From NCBI GenBank assembly GCA_031422295.1, contig JANOQM010000101.1, positions 1 through 64,000 of the forward strand: 64,000 bases of DNA, given 5' to 3'. Positions 41,068 to 50,505 of this stretch are shown in pieces. Source of the stretch: JANOMH01 sp031422295 (lineage in GTDB: Bacteria; Pseudomonadota; Alphaproteobacteria; Rhodobacterales; Rhodobacteraceae). The first letter of the stretch is position 1, and each line of letters begins with the position of its first letter. The notes beneath the pieces are model-generated. The model was not told where the DNA came from and made no database searches. It was given only the letters and a program-made list of their open reading frames with translations. Both the position numbers and the translations under genes were made by a program.

Positions 41068-42231
41068 CTATTCGGCGCGCCTCATCACAGCTAAGTAGAA
41101 CCCATCCCCCAAAGCGGATGGCAAAAGTTGCATTTCATCCGCCATCATCCAGTCTGAATTGGTCAAAAGGAATTCGGCGGCTTGTCGTCGATTTTCTGCG
41201 GCAAGGACCGAGCAGGTCGCATAGGCCAGCACGCCACCCGGCCTGACGAGTGGCGCAGCTTTCTGCAATATATCCGCCTGCAGCCTGCAAAGCTTGTCCA
41301 GCCCATTGGCGGTTAACCGCCATTTGGCATCGGGCGTCCGCCGCCATGTCCCGCTGCCCGAACAAGGGGCATCGATCAGAACAAGGTCGAACGGCGCGGC
41401 GGCGGTCAGTTCATCCGTGGCCAGCGGTGATATCTGAACCCCGGCCCGCGCCGCCCGTGACCCCAGATCAGCCATCCGGGCAGGATCTGCGTCATGGGCA
41501 AACAGGGTGGCGTCAAGCAGGGCCGCAATCGCCAAGGCCTTGCCGCCGCCGCCAGCGCAGTAGTCCAGAATACGCTGGCCAGACTGCAATGGCAGTCGCA
41601 AGACCGCTTGCTGTGACGACCCGTCCTGCACTTCGACAAGGCCAGATAAATAGGCATGCGAAGTTTGAATCTTTCGCGCATTATCAGTAACCTGCAAAGC
41701 GGTCTTAATGTCATATATCGGCGCGGAAACGATCATGTCCTGCAGTAAGCTGGCCATCGCCCCGGCCCGGTTGCCGCGCCGCAGATTGACCCGCAAAAAC
41801 ACCGGAGCGCGGGATTTCATGCTGTCTAGAACCTGCAATGTCTTATCGCCCAACGACTCAACGAACAACGCATACAACCAGTCGGGCAAATCCACCGGCA
41901 AAGTGCGATCCGCCGCTGTCGCTTCCGACTCCTGCGCCGTCAGAACTGCTGGCGCGTGACCGATACCGCTGAAAACATCGGCCAGATTGCCGCCATCCCG
42001 CCGGACAGCGCCGATCATAATCCCGCGGCCGGTTTCGGCCCTACCCATAGCAGCTAGCGACCGGCGACAGCGCAAAGCGTCAAACACATGGTCACGAACC
42101 GCAGCCCGGTCCTTGGAGCCCGCATAACGGTTGGCGCGGCCCCAATGGGTCAGTGCTTTTTCGGCAGGGGCACCTGCCAGGATCTGATCCAGCAATTCAA
42201 TCGCAGCCGCTATCCGGGCGGGTGGGGTCAC
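41068..42231 (-). CDS. RsmB/NOP-type rRNA cytosine-5 methyltransferase
   Basis: 387 residues. An N-terminal NusB/RsmB-like region (PPARIAAAIELLDQILAG), then the SAM domain: ILDYCAGGGGKALAIAALL, LVLIDAPCSGSGTWRRTPDAKW with the releasing cysteine, and YATCSVLAAEN with the catalytic cysteine. It methylates cytosine in 16S rRNA; the exact site is uncertain. It ends 115 bases before the cckA start, is preceded by guaB, and is on the same strand as both. Confidence 0.91.
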   Translation of the reverse strand: MTPPARIAAAIELLDQILAGAPAEKALTHWGRANRYAGSKDRAAVRDHVFDALRCRRSLAAMGRAETGRGIMIGAVRRDGGNLADVFSGIGHAPAVLTAQESEATAADRTLPVDLPDWLYALFVESLGDKTLQVLDSMKSRAPVFLRVNLRRGNRAGAMASLLQDMIVSAPIYDIKTALQVTDNARKIQTSHAYLSGLVEVQDGSSQQAVLRLPLQSGQRILDYCAGGGGKALAIAALLDATLFAHDADPARMADLGSRAARAGVQISPLATDELTAAAPFDLVLIDAPCSGSGTWRRTPDAKWRLTANGLDKLCRLQADILQKAAPLVRPGGVLAYATCSVLAAENRRQAAEFLLTNSDWMMADEMQLLPSALGDGFYLAVMRRAE

Positions 42232-42276
42232 ATCCCTGACTTTACTTTAAGATCGAACCATAACGAATTGATATCC

Positions 42277-43725
42277 TTAACCAACACGATAGTTCGGGCT
42301 TTCACGGGTAATCTGCACATCATGGACATGACTTTCTTTCAGCCCAGCCCCGGTAATGCGCACAAATTCACAATTGTGCCGCATCTCTTCAATCGTAGCA
42401 TTGCCAGTATAGCCCATGGCGGCGCGCAATCCGCCGACCAATTGGTGAATGACGGCATGGGCTGACCCTTTGTAGGGCACCTGCCCTTCGATTCCTTCGG
42501 GAACCAGCTTGTCGCTGGCGGCGTCCTTTTGAAAATACCGGTCCGCCGACCCGCGCGCCATGGCACCAAGCGATCCCATGCCGCGATAGGCTTTGAACGT
42601 GCGGCCTTGATACAAGATCACTTCACCGGGGCTTTCATCGGTGCCGGCAATCATTGATCCGACCATCGCGCAAGACGCCCCGGCCGCAATTGCCTTGGCA
42701 AAATCGCCCGAAAACTTGATACCACCATCGGCAATTACCGGCACATCACCGGCGGCTGATGCGCAATCCATGATCGCGGTCAACTGTGGCACGCCAACAC
42801 CTGCAACCATGCGGGTTGTGCAAATTGACCCGGGGCCAATCCCCACTTTGACCGCATCGGCACCGGCATCGATCAGGGCGCGGGCGGCCGCGGCCGTCGC
42901 AATATTCCCCGCCACAACCTGCACTTCGTTCGACAGCATTTTCAACCGCTTGACAGCCAAAGCTACACCTTCGGAATGGCCATGTGCAGTGTCGATAACG
43001 ATCATATCGACCCCAGCCTCGACCAGCGCCTGCGACCGTTCAAACCCCGCATCGCCAACCGTGGACGCTGCCGCAACCCGCAACCGGCCCAGCCCATCCT
43101 TGCAAGCCTGCGGGTTCAAAACGGCCTGCTCGGAATCCTTCAAGGTCAACAAACCAGTCAGTTTGCCCGCCCCATCGGTGATCAGCAGTTTCTCGATCCG
43201 CCGGGCCTGCATCAGCGATCGGGCTTCGTCCAGATCGGCAGGTTCGGTCAGCATCGCCAGATTGTTGCTGGTCATCATCACCCGCACCGGGGTGCGGTCA
43301 TCCTGTGCGAAACGCATGTCGCGGTTGGTGACAATGCCGACGACGCGGCCATCGGGGTCAACGACGGGAAATCCGGTAATCCGGTAACGGTCCATCAGCG
43401 CCTTGGCATCGGCAAGCGTTTGGTCCGGGGTCAAAGTAATCGGCGCATAAACCGTGCCGGACACGAACCGCTTGACGGCCCGGACCTCTTGCGCCTGTTC
43501 CAGCAGGCCCAGATTGCGATGTACCACGCCAATACCACCCGACTGCGCCATGGCTATCGCCATGCGCGATTCGGTGACAGTATCCATCGCGCTGGACAAC
43601 AGCGGGATGTTCATCCCAATTGTCCGTGTCACACGCGTGCGGGTATCGGCGGTTGACGGCAGGACCGATGAGGCAGCCGGGAGCAGCAGCACGTCATCAA
43701 AGGTAAAAGCCTCGCGAATCTCCAT
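42277..43725 (-). CDS. guaB: inosine-5'-monophosphate dehydrogenase
   Basis: 482 residues. Oxidises IMP to XMP, the entry to guanine nucleotides. Two CBS domains lie at about 90-205. The catalytic loop is GIGPGSICTTRMVAGVGVPQ with the active cysteine, followed by the flap MGSLGAM. The C-terminal glycines and VHDVQITRESPNYRV are conserved. GGGGAG sets the ATG at 43725; the longer frame to 43797 is rejected because guaB proteins begin MEIREAFTFDDVLL. Confidence 0.96.
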   Translation of the reverse strand: MEIREAFTFDDVLLLPAASSVLPSTADTRTRVTRTIGMNIPLLSSAMDTVTESRMAIAMAQSGGIGVVHRNLGLLEQAQEVRAVKRFVSGTVYAPITLTPDQTLADAKALMDRYRITGFPVVDPDGRVVGIVTNRDMRFAQDDRTPVRVMMTSNNLAMLTEPADLDEARSLMQARRIEKLLITDGAGKLTGLLTLKDSEQAVLNPQACKDGLGRLRVAAASTVGDAGFERSQALVEAGVDMIVIDTAHGHSEGVALAVKRLKMLSNEVQVVAGNIATAAAARALIDAGADAVKVGIGPGSICTTRMVAGVGVPQLTAIMDCASAAGDVPVIADGGIKFSGDFAKAIAAGASCAMVGSMIAGTDESPGEVILYQGRTFKAYRGMGSLGAMARGSADRYFQKDAASDKLVPEGIEGQVPYKGSAHAVIHQLVGGLRAAMGYTGNATIEEMRHNCEFVRITGAGLKESHVHDVQITRESPNYRVG

Positions 43726-43900
43726 CAGACTACTCCCCGTGGACGGTTTCGGTTGGCACGTCGCTATTACATGGATGGGCCAACAGCAAAAGGTCAAACT
43801 GCGTTATGCCGCAAAGCCGCGTTCAGGTGACGGGATCGCCCTTTCACCTGCGCCGCATTGGGTTATCTATGACACAACACGCAGTTAACAGGCGCAGCGC

Positions 43901-45949
43901 ATGAGTTCGACCGACCAAACCGACCCCCTTGTCATCTTTACCCCCTCGGGCAAACGCGGGCATTTCCCGGCGGGCACGCCGGTACTCACCGCCGCCCGGC
44001 AATTGGGCGTCGATCTGGATTCGGTCTGTGGTGGGCGCGGTATCTGTTCCAAATGTCAGATCACCCCGTCTTACGGCGAGTTTTCGAAACATGGGGTGCA
44101 TGTTGAGGCGGACGCGCTGAGCGATTGGAACGCGGTCGAGGAACGCTATGACACCATCCGTGGGCTGGCCAAAGGGCGCCGCCTTGGCTGCCAGGCCTGC
44201 GTGCAAAAGGATGTCATCATTGATGTGCCGCCCGAGTCGCAGGTTCACCGCCAAGTGGTTCGCAAAGAGGCGTCCGACCGGGTCATAACAATGGCCCCGG
44301 CCACGCATCTTTACTATGTCGAAGTGCAAGAACCCGACATGCACGAACCTACCGGCGATTTTGAACGTCTCGGTTTTGCCTTGCGTGATCAATGGGGCGT
44401 GGACCGGGTTACGGCCCCCCTGCCCGTGATGCGCCGCCTGCAACCAGCCCTGCGCAAGGGGGCGTGGACTGTGACCGTGGCCCTGCACAAAGGTCATAGG
44501 GACGAAGCGCACCGGATTCTTGATATTTTCCCGGGTTTTTACGAAGGCCGCATCTATGGCCTTGCCATCGACCTCGGCTCCACCACCATCGCTGCCCACC
44601 TGACCGACCTGCGCAATGGCACGGTCAAGGCCAGTGCCGGGGTGATGAACCCGCAGATCAGGTTTGGCGAGGATCTGATGAGCAGGGTTTCCTATGCAAT
44701 GATGAACCCCGGCGGCGATGTCGAAATGACCAATGCCGTGCGTGAAGCGATCAACAGTCTGACACTGGACCTGACGACCCAAGCTGGAATCGAGGCGCGG
44801 GACTTGATGGAAGTTGTCTTCGTCTGCAACCCGATCATGCACCATCTGCTGCTGGGTATTGATCCGGTGGAACTTGGGCAGGCGCCGTTTGCGCTGGCAA
44901 CATCGAATTCCATCTCGCTTGACGCGACTGAACTGAACCTGACTGCGATGAACCCAGCCGCCCGGGTGTTTATCCTGCCCTGCATCGCGGGGCATGTAGG
45001 GGCCGATGCCGCCGCTGTGGCACTGGCCGAAGAACCCGGCAAATCCGAAGATATGGTGCTGATCGTTGATGTCGGGACCAATGCAGAACTGCTGTTGGGC
45101 AATAAGACCCGTGTGCTGGCCTGTTCTTCGCCCACCGGCCCGGCATTCGAGGGCGCACAGATCAGTTCCGGCCAACGCGCCGCACCGGGCGCGATTGAAC
45201 GGGTCGAGATTGATCCGGTCACCAAGGAACCCCGGTTTCGGGTCATCGGGTCAGACCTGTGGTCGGATGATCCGGGCTTTGCCGCCGCCGTCGCCACCAC
45301 AGGCGTCACTGGCATTTGCGGGTCGGGGATTATCGAGGCGGTGGCCGAAATGCGCATGGCCGGGTTGGTTGACCCCAAGGGGCTGAACGGGTCGGCCGAG
45401 CAGACCGGCACGGCGCGGATGCTACCCGAGGGGCGGACCCATAGCTACTTGTTGCATGACGGGTCTGACCATGGCGGCCCCGTCATTACCGTGACCCAAG
45501 GCGATATCCGGGCGATTCAGCTGGCAAAATCGGCGCTTTATGCAGGTGCGCGGCTGTTGATGGATGAAATGGGCATCGACGCTGTCGACCGGATCGTGCT
45601 GGCCGGGGCCTTTGGCGCACATATCAGCCCCAAACACGCCATGGTGCTGGGGATGATACCGGACGCACCTTTGTCGCAGGTCACGAGTGCGGGCAATGCT
45701 GCAGGAACCGGCGCGCGGATTGCGCTGTGTTCCGTGGCTGCACGGGCGGCGATCGAGGTGACGGTGCGCGAGATTCACAAGGTTGAAACCGCTATCGAGC
45801 CGAAGTTTCAGGAACATTTCGTCAATGCCAATGCGATCCCGCATGCGACGGATGCTTTTCCGAATTTGCTGCGCATCGTGACCTTGCCCGACGTCAGCTT
45901 TAACACCGGCGGCGGCAATGACGGCGGGCGGCGGCGACGGGCGCGGTAG
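43901..45949 (+). CDS. 2Fe-2S / ASKHA-domain corrinoid activation protein (RACo/RamA-like, DUF4445)
   Basis: 682 residues. N-terminal ferredoxin domain with 2Fe-2S cysteines 43, 49, 52 and 97 (DSVCGGRGICSKC, RLGCQAC). From about residue 220 an ASKHA ATPase domain: YGLAIDLGSTTIAAHLTDL, VLIVDVGTNAELLLG, GICGSGIIEAV, LAGAFGAHISPKHAM. Such proteins reductively reactivate corrinoid proteins whose cobalt has oxidised, using ATP. It fits the tetrahydrofolate:corrinoid methyltransferase at 32368. The C-terminus ends in a Gly/Arg tail (GGGNDGGRRRRAR), as that enzyme does. Divergent from guaB. Confidence 0.92.
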   Translation: MSSTDQTDPLVIFTPSGKRGHFPAGTPVLTAARQLGVDLDSVCGGRGICSKCQITPSYGEFSKHGVHVEADALSDWNAVEERYDTIRGLAKGRRLGCQACVQKDVIIDVPPESQVHRQVVRKEASDRVITMAPATHLYYVEVQEPDMHEPTGDFERLGFALRDQWGVDRVTAPLPVMRRLQPALRKGAWTVTVALHKGHRDEAHRILDIFPGFYEGRIYGLAIDLGSTTIAAHLTDLRNGTVKASAGVMNPQIRFGEDLMSRVSYAMMNPGGDVEMTNAVREAINSLTLDLTTQAGIEARDLMEVVFVCNPIMHHLLLGIDPVELGQAPFALATSNSISLDATELNLTAMNPAARVFILPCIAGHVGADAAAVALAEEPGKSEDMVLIVDVGTNAELLLGNKTRVLACSSPTGPAFEGAQISSGQRAAPGAIERVEIDPVTKEPRFRVIGSDLWSDDPGFAAAVATTGVTGICGSGIIEAVAEMRMAGLVDPKGLNGSAEQTGTARMLPEGRTHSYLLHDGSDHGGPVITVTQGDIRAIQLAKSALYAGARLLMDEMGIDAVDRIVLAGAFGAHISPKHAMVLGMIPDAPLSQVTSAGNAAGTGARIALCSVAARAAIEVTVREIHKVETAIEPKFQEHFVNANAIPHATDAFPNLLRIVTLPDVSFNTGGGNDGGRRRRAR

Positions 45950-46013
45950 GGCAGGCTTGCGCGGATGCAGAAGTGCCCGTTAGGCTGGCGCAATCGCAAC
46001 CGGGGGATGTACG

Positions 46014-46326
46014 ATGGCACAGTTTCGCATGATCGTGACCGACGTTGATGCAGCGTTCGCAGTCTACACGACCCACTTGGGCTTTGCCCTAGTCGAACAA
46101 TATAGCGATTGCGACGCGGGATGATCTGACGCTCTGGCTCGCGGGGCCTATGGCATCAGCCGCTAAACCGATGCCGGACGGGGCGAAACCAGAATCGGGT
46201 GGCTGGAACAGGATTGTCATAGTGGTAGACGATCTGGGAGCCGCCGTGTTGCGATTACGGGCCGCAGGTCCTGATCGCGGGCTCTTGGGGCAATCTGATT
46301 GAATTGTTCGAGCCGGCTGAAGCCCC
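46014..46326 (+). pseudogene. VOC (glyoxalase/bleomycin-resistance) family gene, frameshifted
   Basis: The start reads MAQFRMIVTDVDAAFAVYTT, HLGFALVEQYSDCDAG and then stops at TGA. A +1 frame carries on from the same point (DDLTLWLAGPMASAAKPMPD ... GWNRIVIVVDDLGAAVLRLRAAG). A third frame carries the C-terminal PQVLIAGSWGNLIELFEPAE. The pieces line up with one VOC domain with at least two frame breaks and probably a small deletion before the last segment. Not functional as read. It lies between the ASKHA and fasciclin genes. Confidence 0.8.
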
Positions 46327-46423
46327 CTCTTCTGTTTCAGTTAATTTATTTGGAACCAATACGCAGCTTCATCGTTATCCCCCCGAATGATCCGCACATC
46401 GGATTGTCAATCAGGAGACGAAA

Positions 46424-47002
46424 ATGCGCAATTACACCAAAGCTATTCTTCTTGGCGCGACACTGCTGACCACCAGCGCCGCCATTGCCCAAGATGCGAA
46501 TATGACGATTGTCGAAAACGGCCAAAGTGCGACCAACTTTACCGCACTGGTGGCAGCTGCCAATGCAGCTGGTCTGACCGAAACCCTGATGGGCCCCGGT
46601 CCGTACACTGTTTTTGCTCCGTCGAACGAAGCTTTTGCTGTCGCCGATTCGGCGATGCTGGCCGAATTGATGCTGCCCGAAAACATCGAACATCTGGCAA
46701 ACCTGCTGAAGGCCCATATTATTCCGGGCATGTATACTTCGGCTGATCTGGAAAAAGCCATTGGTGCTGGCGTAAACGTCGATGCGGCAGACAATATTCT
46801 GAAAGTTGTGGATGGCGTGATCGAATCCGAATCTCTCGCCGGAACGGCTTCGCATATTTTTATTCGCCTGAATGGCGACGAATTTGATATCTCGGCCGAC
46901 CAGAACAATATGGTCCAAGCTGTGATCGTCGAAGCGGATTTCATGTCATCCAACGGCGTGGTCCACGTGATCGACAAATTGTTGAGTCCTGTTGCGAATT
47001 AA
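46424..47002 (+). CDS. secreted fasciclin-domain protein
   Basis: 192 residues. Signal peptide MRNYTKAILLGATLLTTSAAIAQ. One FAS1 domain follows: NFTALVAAANAAGLTETLMG, GPYTVFAPSNEAFAV, LANLLKAHIIPGMYTSADL, and the closing SSNGVVHVIDKLLSP (H2/YH-like motif). FAS1 proteins act in adhesion or surface interactions. It is monocistronic and is followed by a strong hairpin. Confidence 0.93.
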   Translation: MRNYTKAILLGATLLTTSAAIAQDANMTIVENGQSATNFTALVAAANAAGLTETLMGPGPYTVFAPSNEAFAVADSAMLAELMLPENIEHLANLLKAHIIPGMYTSADLEKAIGAGVNVDAADNILKVVDGVIESESLAGTASHIFIRLNGDEFDISADQNNMVQAVIVEADFMSSNGVVHVIDKLLSPVAN

Positions 47003-47051
47003 TTGATCTGGTTATCTCGTCTGTAAAAAGTGACATTGTTACCTCGTGGTG

Positions 47052-47076
47052 CGGCCGCCCTTGTCCGGGGCGGCCG
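47052..47076 (+). terminator. hairpin after the fasciclin gene
   Basis: CGGCCGCCC (47052-47060) pairs perfectly with GGGCGGCCG (47068-47076) across seven bases, followed by TATGCCTTT. It separates the fasciclin gene from the tRNA. Confidence 0.65.
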
Positions 47077-47089
47077 TATGCCTTTGTGC

Positions 47090-47118
47090 TTGACGCCTGC
47101 GACTCACGCGATTACCCA
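47090..47118 (+). promoter_or_regulatory. possible tRNA-Gly promoter
   Basis: TTGACG at 47090-47095 and, 17 bases on, TACCCA at 47113-47118. A transcript would begin a few bases before the tRNA at 47131. The -10 element is weak. Confidence 0.4.
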
Positions 47119-47130
47119 GCCCTTCATGCG

Positions 47131-47204
47131 GCGGGTATGGTGAAAAGGTATCACGAAAGCTTCCCAAGCTTCAGTTGTGGGTTCGATTCCCACTACCCGC
47201 TCCA
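47131..47204 (+). tRNA. tRNA-Gly (anticodon CCC)
   Basis: Acceptor GCGGGTA pairs with TACCCGC. D-stem GTGA/TCAC, anticodon loop TTCCCAA with CCC, and T-arm GTGGG-TTCGATT-CCCAC. The discriminator T and CCA are encoded. The first pair of the anticodon stem is an A-C mismatch. The total is 74 bases. Confidence 0.95.
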
Positions 47205-47242
47205 ACGCTCCCGATTTCATTTAGTCCAAGCAGGAGCCTACA

Positions 47243-47602
47243 ATGCCCGAAACCCAAAGCAACATTCAACGCATCAACCCCGGCCCGCGTATGAGCGAGG
47301 CCGTGATCCACAATGGCGTGGCTTATCTGGCGGGCCAGGTCGGCACACCGGGGGCTAGTATCCCCGACCAGACCCGCGCTGTATTGGCCGAGGTTGACCG
47401 GATTCTGGCCATGTGCGGCACCGATAAATCCCGCATTCTGACGGCGCAAATCTGGCTGTCGGATATCGCGACTTTTGGACAAATGAACGAGGTTTGGGAT
47501 ACTTGGGTCATCCCCGGCCACACCCCCGCCCGCTGGACCGGAGAGGCCCGGTTGGCAACGCCGGATTACCGGGTCGAAATCATCGTGACCGCGGCGGTGT
47601 AA
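47243..47602 (+). CDS. RidA family protein
   Basis: 119 residues. The YjgF/RidA family removes reactive enamine and imine intermediates. The core is visible: RMSEAVIHNGVAYLAGQVGTP, AEVDRILAMCGTDKSRILTAQIWLSD, and WVIPGHTPARWTGEARLATPDYRVEIIVTAAV. The arginine preceding the last strand in typical RidA (CARVEV) is reflected by YRVEI. AGCAGGAG precedes the ATG. It follows the tRNA. Confidence 0.9.
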   Translation: MPETQSNIQRINPGPRMSEAVIHNGVAYLAGQVGTPGASIPDQTRAVLAEVDRILAMCGTDKSRILTAQIWLSDIATFGQMNEVWDTWVIPGHTPARWTGEARLATPDYRVEIIVTAAV

Positions 47603-47645
47603 CTGCGCTAGGCTGGCCGCAGGACGACTCTGACAGGGGTTTTCA

Positions 47646-48119
47646 ATGCGATATTTGTTAAGCGTCGCTTTCGTTGCAACGGCCTCACTTGCGCAATCCC
47701 AAGGGGTGCCGCTGCGCATTGAATGTGTGGCCCATTCGGGCGAGACAGTGTCTATCGACCTGTTCGGCCCGTCCGAGTTCGGCCCGCTACATTGCATTCA
47801 AGCGCCCGGCATTTATGATCTCACCCCCTGCGCCCCCGATCAGGGCTGGGGGTTAAGCTTTGGCACGGGCGCCGCCACTCTGTCAGGTGTAACCGCCGAT
47901 GTGGCCGTTGCGTCGGCCCATCCGGACGGCAAGTTCGCCGTTTCTGTGGATGCCGACTTCATTATCGCGGCAGGGTCATTCGGACCGGGCCTGCCGGATA
48001 TGCGCTCGGTGGGGAACGAAACATTCTGGCGTCTGGCAATCGGTCGGGTTGGCATGGTCGGCGTTCTTCAAAGCGTGCTGGGGCCGCTGCTGCTGACCTG
48101 CACCGAGGGCGCAGGTTAA
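47646..48119 (+). CDS. hypothetical secreted protein
   Basis: 157 residues. Signal peptide MRYLLSVAFVATASLAQSQG, followed by a beta-rich domain with three cysteines (IECVAHSG, LHCIQAPG, LTPCAPDQG) and a fourth near the end (LLTCTEGAG), so two disulfides are possible. No family recognised. It begins 43 bases after the RidA gene. The 71 bases to the convergent pgi contain TTCACCCGG...CCGGTGAA, a possible shared terminator with one bulge. Confidence 0.7.
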   Translation: MRYLLSVAFVATASLAQSQGVPLRIECVAHSGETVSIDLFGPSEFGPLHCIQAPGIYDLTPCAPDQGWGLSFGTGAATLSGVTADVAVASAHPDGKFAVSVDADFIIAAGSFGPGLPDMRSVGNETFWRLAIGRVGMVGVLQSVLGPLLLTCTEGAG

Positions 48120-48190
48120 CCTAGGCGACATCCGGTAGGGCGCGATTCACCCGGCCTTTTTCCCGGTGAAACGGCGGGGTGAACCTCGCT

Positions 48191-49792
48191 TTACGCCCCG
48201 TTCATCCGCAAAAACGCCACCAGCCCCGCCGTTGACCCATCTTTGCCCTCGGTCCCAGCCTTGCCCTCGACCACCGGCCCCAAAGCCGTGGCCAGTTCCT
48301 TGCCCAATTCCACGCCCCACTGGTCATAGGAATTGATCCCCAGTACCGCGCCTTCGACAAACACCCGGTGTTCATACAGCGCCAGGATCTGGCCCAACAC
48401 GAACGGGGTCAGTTGTGGATAGGCCAGCGTGACCGAAGGGCGATTGCCCGGAAACACCCGGTGTCGGGCCTGCCTTTCGCCTTCGGCCCCGGTCACGCCT
48501 TTGGCGGCCATTATCGCGGTCGCCTCGGCCAGGTCGCGGCCTTTCATCAGCGCCTCGGACTGGGCCAGACAATTGGCGATCAGCAACTGGTGCTGATGGT
48601 GCAATTCATCCTCGTGGCCGCGGGCGGCAACCAGAAACTCGCACGGCACCACGCGGGTGCCCTGATGGATCAGTTGATAAAATGCGTGCTGGCCATTGGT
48701 GCCGGGTTCGCCCCACACCACCGGGCCTGAATTCACGCCCAAATCGGCCCCGTCCATGCTGACCCGCTTGCCGTTACTTTCCATCTCAAGCTGTTGCAAA
48801 TATGCGGGCAGCCGGGCCAAGCGATTGTCATAGGGCAGCACCGCGCGGGTCGCATGGCCGCAAATCTGGTTATGCCAGATGCCGACAAGCGCCAGCATGA
48901 CGGGCAAGTTTTCAGACCAGTCAGCCACCCGGAAATGGATGTCCATCGCCTGCGCACCACGCAAAAACGCGCGAAACGCGTCTGGCCCTATGGCAATCAT
49001 CAGTGACAGGCCAATTGGCCCCCACAGCGAATACCGCCCGCCAACCCAATCCTGGAACCCGAACACCCGGGCGGGGTTGATGCCGAATGCGGCGGTTTTA
49101 TCGGCGGCGGTAGACAAGGCTGCGAATTGCGCAGCGGGGTCGGCCACGACCTGCCCCATCCATGCCTTGGCGGTGCGGGCATTGGTCATGGTTTCGATTG
49201 TGGTAAAGGTCTTGGACGCCACAATGACCAATGTCGTCGCAGGATCGCAAATGCGCAGAACCTCGGACACATCGGCGGGATCCACATTACTGACAAAATG
49301 GCAGCGCGGCCCGTCATGATACGGTTTCAGGGCCAAAGTTGCCATCGCAGGGCCAAGGTCCGACCCGCCAATGCCGATATTGATCACATCGGTAATCTTG
49401 CCGCCCTGCCCCCGAAATTGCCCCGAGCGGACCTGTTGTGCAAAATCCGCCATCACGTCGAGTGTCGCACGCACCTGCGGGATGACATCGACGCCGTCAA
49501 CCAGCACCGGGTCACCGTCCAGATTGCGCAAGGCGGTATGCAGCACGGCGCGGCCTTCGGTTTCATTGATCGAGGCCCCGGCAAACATCGCGTCGCGTTT
49601 GTCAGCAACGCCAGCATCTTTCAGCAGCCCGATAAGCAAATCACGCGCCACTTGATCAATGGTGGTTTTGGAGTAATCGAACAGCATGTCGCCCAGGCTG
49701 ACCGAAAAGGCCTGTGCGCGGGATGATTCAAATAGATCGGCAATCCGCACATCTGCATTTTTTTCGTGATAATTCTGCAGCTTGGACCACAT
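48191..49792 (-). CDS. pgi: glucose-6-phosphate isomerase
   Basis: 533 residues, standard. Interconverts glucose and fructose 6-phosphate. Signatures: TDVINIGIGGSDLGPAMA, IVASKTFTTIETMTNART, the first PGI signature around QDWVGGRYSLWGPIGL, and the C-terminal GINSYDQWGVELGKELA. It ends the zwf-pgl-pgi string and lies two bases behind pgl. Confidence 0.96.
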   Translation of the reverse strand: MWSKLQNYHEKNADVRIADLFESSRAQAFSVSLGDMLFDYSKTTIDQVARDLLIGLLKDAGVADKRDAMFAGASINETEGRAVLHTALRNLDGDPVLVDGVDVIPQVRATLDVMADFAQQVRSGQFRGQGGKITDVINIGIGGSDLGPAMATLALKPYHDGPRCHFVSNVDPADVSEVLRICDPATTLVIVASKTFTTIETMTNARTAKAWMGQVVADPAAQFAALSTAADKTAAFGINPARVFGFQDWVGGRYSLWGPIGLSLMIAIGPDAFRAFLRGAQAMDIHFRVADWSENLPVMLALVGIWHNQICGHATRAVLPYDNRLARLPAYLQQLEMESNGKRVSMDGADLGVNSGPVVWGEPGTNGQHAFYQLIHQGTRVVPCEFLVAARGHEDELHHQHQLLIANCLAQSEALMKGRDLAEATAIMAAKGVTGAEGERQARHRVFPGNRPSVTLAYPQLTPFVLGQILALYEHRVFVEGAVLGINSYDQWGVELGKELATALGPVVEGKAGTEGKDGSTAGLVAFLRMNGA

Positions 49793-49794
49793 TT

Positions 49795-50466
49795 CTAATT
49801 CTCCGCCCAGTGAATAATAGACCCTTTCAAAACCGCCGCAATCGGGGCTTCGGTTGGGGTCAGGTGCCTGGCGCGGTCCAGTGCCATACGTTTTTCGGCC
49901 CCTGTGATGACTATATGGCGACTGATAGCCCCATTCAGGACTGCCGCAGACAGGGTGATACGCGGCTCGGGCGCACCGGGCGCGCGCATCGGCACCAGCA
50001 GGGCAGTCCCAGTCAGGGCATCCTGTAGCCGGTCTGCACCGGGAAAGATCGACGCAGTGTGCATGTCCGCGCCCATTCCCAGCAGTACGACCGATAATGG
50101 CAAGGCTGCAGCAACACCGGCTGCAAGGTCGTCCAGAATATCTTCTGGTGAATCCGCAGTTAAATAAAGCGGGATCAGCCGGGCCGCCGCCGCCCGATTT
50201 GTCAGCAGGCGTTGGCGCAGCAACCGGGTGTTGGACCGATCCGAACTTTCTGGGACCCAGCGTTCATCGGTCAGCATGACATCGACCCGGCCCCAGTCGA
50301 TATCAACAGCACAAAGCGAATCGAAAATCGGGCCGGGGGTTGTTCCGCCCGGAACAGCAATGCTGGCGCGATCGCCTAGGCCAAGGGCCTGACGCAATTC
50401 ACTGGCCAACGTATCGGCGAGGGTCATCATCATCAGTTCCGCATCGGCATATTCGATGATCTGCAT
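49795..50466 (-). CDS. pgl: 6-phosphogluconolactonase
   Basis: 223 residues, DevB/Pgl type. Hydrolyses 6-phosphogluconolactone from Zwf. Motifs: ASIAVPGGTTPGPIFDSL, VDVMLTDERWVPESSDRSN and SVVLLGMGADMHTASIFPG. The middle gene of the operon, two bases before pgi. Confidence 0.94.
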   Translation of the reverse strand: MQIIEYADAELMMMTLADTLASELRQALGLGDRASIAVPGGTTPGPIFDSLCAVDIDWGRVDVMLTDERWVPESSDRSNTRLLRQRLLTNRAAAARLIPLYLTADSPEDILDDLAAGVAAALPLSVVLLGMGADMHTASIFPGADRLQDALTGTALLVPMRAPGAPEPRITLSAAVLNGAISRHIVITGAEKRMALDRARHLTPTEAPIAAVLKGSIIHWAEN

Positions 50467-50505
50467 CAGACTATCCTTGGCTACGCCATTTGGGTTGAAC
50501 CCGGT

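Noticed and set aside
43844..45175. 443-codon minus-strand open frame
   Set aside because: Lies antisense to the well-supported ASKHA gene, is rich in Gly/His/Arg/Gln, and matches no family; a shadow of high GC coding sequence.
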